From Bacteroidota bacterium (GTDB lineage: Bacteria > Bacteroidota > Bacteroidia > Chitinophagales > Chitinophagaceae): 64,000 nucleotides of DNA. Below are positions 62,188 through 64,000 of the stretch, one piece after another. The notes below the pieces were generated by a model, which searched no databases, was not told the DNA's origin, and worked only from the letters and a program-made list of their open reading frames with translations. Position numbers and translations under genes: made by a program. Every line of letters begins with the position of its first letter. Position 1 is the stretch's first letter. The DNA is taken from positions 124,001-188,000 of the forward strand of contig JAEZEI010000110.1 of the NCBI GenBank assembly GCA_023417815.1, written 5' to 3'.

Positions 62188-62310
62188 GTTCCCGCAGATC
62201 TAACGCTGATGCACCGCTGATTCACGCAGATTTTACCTGCATTTTATCAAAGATGATTATTAATTCTTCTGAGCCAATCAGCGAAAAGATCTCCGATAAT
62301 CTGCGGAAAC
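62188..62310. repeat. CGCAGAT-type palindromic element, 123 bp
   Basis: Ends GTTCCCGCAGAT and ATAATCTGCGGAAAC are imperfect inverted repeats. Inner segments CGCTGATT (about 62215) and AATCAGCG (62276-62283) also pair, so the element can fold as one long hairpin. It fills the gap between nadD and chrA. Similar interspersed elements are, from memory, frequent in Bacteroidota genomes. Confidence 0.6.
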
Positions 62311-62407
62311 CATTTTACTAATTCCTTTAATTAGGCTTCTGGAAAACAAAATACATTTACAGGAAGGTTTCTCTCAGATTTAGCTCTGAAGATATTTGCA
62401 GAACTGT

Positions 62408-63652
62408 TTAATGAATAAATCCCATTAGCAGGCAGGCCAGTACTATTAGTGGCGCCGGTACACGTGTATATTTCAAAAGAAGAAATGTTCCAATTATAAC
62501 GGCGGCGCTTAACAGCCACCGCACATCATTCACCTGCACCGGGATCTCATTCAGCAGGTAAAGCGCAGCGGCCCACATAAATCCTGCTACCACTGCATTG
62601 ATACCCTCAAGCGCCCTGAACACCACCACGTATTTTTTCAGGTATTGCCACACCGGGAAAAAGAACAACACCAGCAAGGCGCTTGGAAGAAAGATCGCGA
62701 CCGTTCCAAGGATGCAACCAAGCATCTGCATCTTCCAGCCTTCATCTTTCATTATGATCCCTCCTGTATAAGAAGCAACAGAAAAAACAGGTCCCGGCAT
62801 TGCCCTCACCATACCATAACCTGTAAGCAGTTCCTCCTTTTCGATCCTGATCGCATTCGGGTTCTTTTCCTGCACCCGCGGCGCCTGCGGGCGGGCAACA
62901 TACTGGTCGAGCATCAGCGGAAGCAAAACATCTCCCCCGCCAAACACAAAACTTCCGAACCGGTAAAAATTCTCAAACAGGTTAAAGGCCTTCCTGGATT
63001 CCCACTGTTGCTTACGCGCCGATTCACTGAACACCCCGGCAAGCGCGAAGATGATCAGGAACAGCCAGATATTCGTCCAGCGTATCTGCCTTGGTTTGAT
63101 CACTTCCTTTTCAGGAATGCGCTTATCGCTGAAGTTGGTGACTATTCCACCCGCAATAATCAGTGCCGGGAATACCAGCGGCGATTTAAAAAGGAAGAAG
63201 GTGATCACCATGGAGAAGAACATCAGCACCAGGGTAATGAGGTTGCGTACAGAAACATTGAAAGCATGCAGGGAAGCATATACGAGGAAGCCGATGGCCA
63301 TTGGTTGCACATAAAAGAACAGGTTCGAAGTAAGTTCGCGGTCGTGATGATATGCCAGCAGGAACGATAGCGCTCCCATCAGCAGGGCTGCAGGTGTGAT
63401 CCATATAAGCAGGGTAACCACGGCCAGCGGAACCCCGCCTCTTTTATAACCAATGAGTGTTATGGTTTGTGTTGAAGATGCGCCCGGAATAAGCTGGCAG
63501 AAGGAATTGTATTCCATCAGTTCCTCGGAGGTAACATCCCTGCGTTTGTTCACGAAGGTTTTGAACATCATACCCAGATGGCCCTGCGGACCACCAAAGG
63601 CTGTGATACTGTGAAGCAGCACGGCCTTTATGAAAGGTATGTGCCTGAGCAT
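62408..63652 (-). CDS. chrA: Chromate efflux transporter ChrA family
   Basis: The ATG at 63652 (MLRHIPFIKAVLLHSITAFG) gives 414 residues; a TTG at 63658 is also in frame. Two homologous halves are present: the first CHR domain with FGGPQGHLGMMF and QLIPGASSTQTITLIGYKRGG, and the second with FGSFVFGGGDVLLPLM, LLTGYGMVRAMPGPVFSVASYTGG. About ten to twelve hydrophobic segments are seen. The family exports chromate by proton exchange, though many members may carry other anions. It follows the oxygenase gene by 13 nt on the same strand. Confidence 0.9.
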   Translation of the reverse strand: MLRHIPFIKAVLLHSITAFGGPQGHLGMMFKTFVNKRRDVTSEELMEYNSFCQLIPGASSTQTITLIGYKRGGVPLAVVTLLIWITPAALLMGALSFLLAYHHDRELTSNLFFYVQPMAIGFLVYASLHAFNVSVRNLITLVLMFFSMVITFFLFKSPLVFPALIIAGGIVTNFSDKRIPEKEVIKPRQIRWTNIWLFLIIFALAGVFSESARKQQWESRKAFNLFENFYRFGSFVFGGGDVLLPLMLDQYVARPQAPRVQEKNPNAIRIEKEELLTGYGMVRAMPGPVFSVASYTGGIIMKDEGWKMQMLGCILGTVAIFLPSALLVLFFFPVWQYLKKYVVVFRALEGINAVVAGFMWAAALYLLNEIPVQVNDVRWLLSAAVIIGTFLLLKYTRVPAPLIVLACLLMGFIH

Positions 63653-63665
63653 TGCCAACAGGAAA

Positions 63666-64000
63666 CTATTTCTTTAGACCGATCTCCCTCAGGCGTTCAT
63701 CAAGGTATTCCCCCGCAGTGGCATCTTCATAAGCCTTCGGATGTTGGGCATCAATGCAGGCGTCCAAACAACGAAGACTCATGCTGCTCTTAGGGTGTAA
63801 GAAGAATGGAATGGAGAAGCGGCTGGTATGCCATAGCTCACGCGGGGGATTCACCACCCTGTGCGTAGTGCTCCTGAGTTTATTGTTGGTGAAGCGTTGA
63901 AGCATATCGCCCACATTCACCACGATCTGCTCCGGGAGTGAAGTTACCCCTACCCAGTCGCCCTGTTTTGTCAGGATCTCGAGTCCATCTGCAGATGCAC
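63666..64000 (-). CDS. 2-oxoglutarate/Fe(II) oxygenase, isopenicillin N synthase-like, C-terminal part
   Basis: The open frame reaches the window end without a start; about 111 residues are visible. DGLEILTKQGDWVGVTSLP, EQIVVNVGDMLQRFTNNKLR and STTHRVVNPP fit the double-stranded beta-helix of the isopenicillin N synthase/flavanone-type dioxygenases. The His of STTHRV is an iron ligand, and Arg-Phe-Ser in TSRFSIPFF binds 2-oxoglutarate. The HxD pair is outside the window. It forms an operon with chrA; the substrate is unknown. Confidence 0.85.
   Translation of the reverse strand, partial: ASADGLEILTKQGDWVGVTSLPEQIVVNVGDMLQRFTNNKLRSTTHRVVNPPRELWHTSRFSIPFFLHPKSSMSLRCLDACIDAQHPKAYEDATAGEYLDERLREIGLKK

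Overview
The window looks like chromosomal DNA of a Bacteroidota bacterium, most probably a member of the Chitinophagaceae or a close relative. The support is: type A sorting domains of the type IX secretion system (T9SS), SprB-type repeats, DUF4199 and SMUG2-type proteins, N-terminal Cys lipoproteins, promoter-like TAnnTTTG boxes, and intergenic arrays of a GGTTGGA-type heptamer. No rRNA, tRNA, insertion sequence or cas gene was seen.

Region 1 (1-9.6 kb) holds accessory and housekeeping genes: the start of a lipoprotein gene, a penicillin-acylase-family hydrolase, an SRPBCC protein, an RhlE-type DEAD-box helicase, a SMUG2-like uracil-DNA glycosylase, a DUF4199 membrane protein, a 38-residue membrane peptide, an M48 metalloprotease lipoprotein and a 584-residue lipoprotein. 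Heptamer repeats and hairpins fill the gaps. Region 2 (9.6-13.2 kb, minus strand) is a tight five-gene operon: two tandem ATP-grasp paralogues, a YqcI/YcgG (GntA-like) putative heme N-oxygenase, a DUF1989 protein and a CDGSH Fe-S protein. It reads like a small uncharacterised biosynthetic or detoxification pathway. Region 3 (13.3-22 kb) has a second M48 protease, a YdbS/YdbT-like PH-domain pair, an M14 carboxypeptidase coupled to a catalytically dead M14 paralogue, an AraC-like regulator and a PAP2/haloperoxidase-like lipoprotein that lacks the usual catalytic histidines.

Region 4 (22.1-52.6 kb, minus strand) is almost half of the window. It is a tandemly duplicated three-gene cassette: a giant secreted protein (5332 and 3109 aa) followed by two small T9SS sorting-domain proteins of about 365 aa. 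All six proteins share one roughly 150-residue beta-sandwich-like module with a DPxVGxMDIT-type start. The two giants end in a conserved domain that is neither a type A nor a type B sorting domain. The simplest reading is a multi-component surface fibre or adhesin in which the small sorting-domain proteins anchor or cap the giants. I regard this as the best candidate for an undescribed system here.

Region 5 (53-64 kb) has a TolB-propeller/amidohydrolase, a mannose-6-phosphate-isomerase-like cupin, an AT-rich island with a proteasome/HslV-like Ntn-hydrolase protein and a small partner, then mnmG and ybeY separated by two parS-like palindromes. Next come an array of palindromic boxes at an exact 42-bp period, feoA overlapping nadD, a CGCAGAT-type palindromic element, chrA and a truncated 2-oxoglutarate/Fe(II) oxygenase. 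Several genes have a TAnnTTTG box only 3-6 nt before the start codon, which suggests leaderless transcripts.
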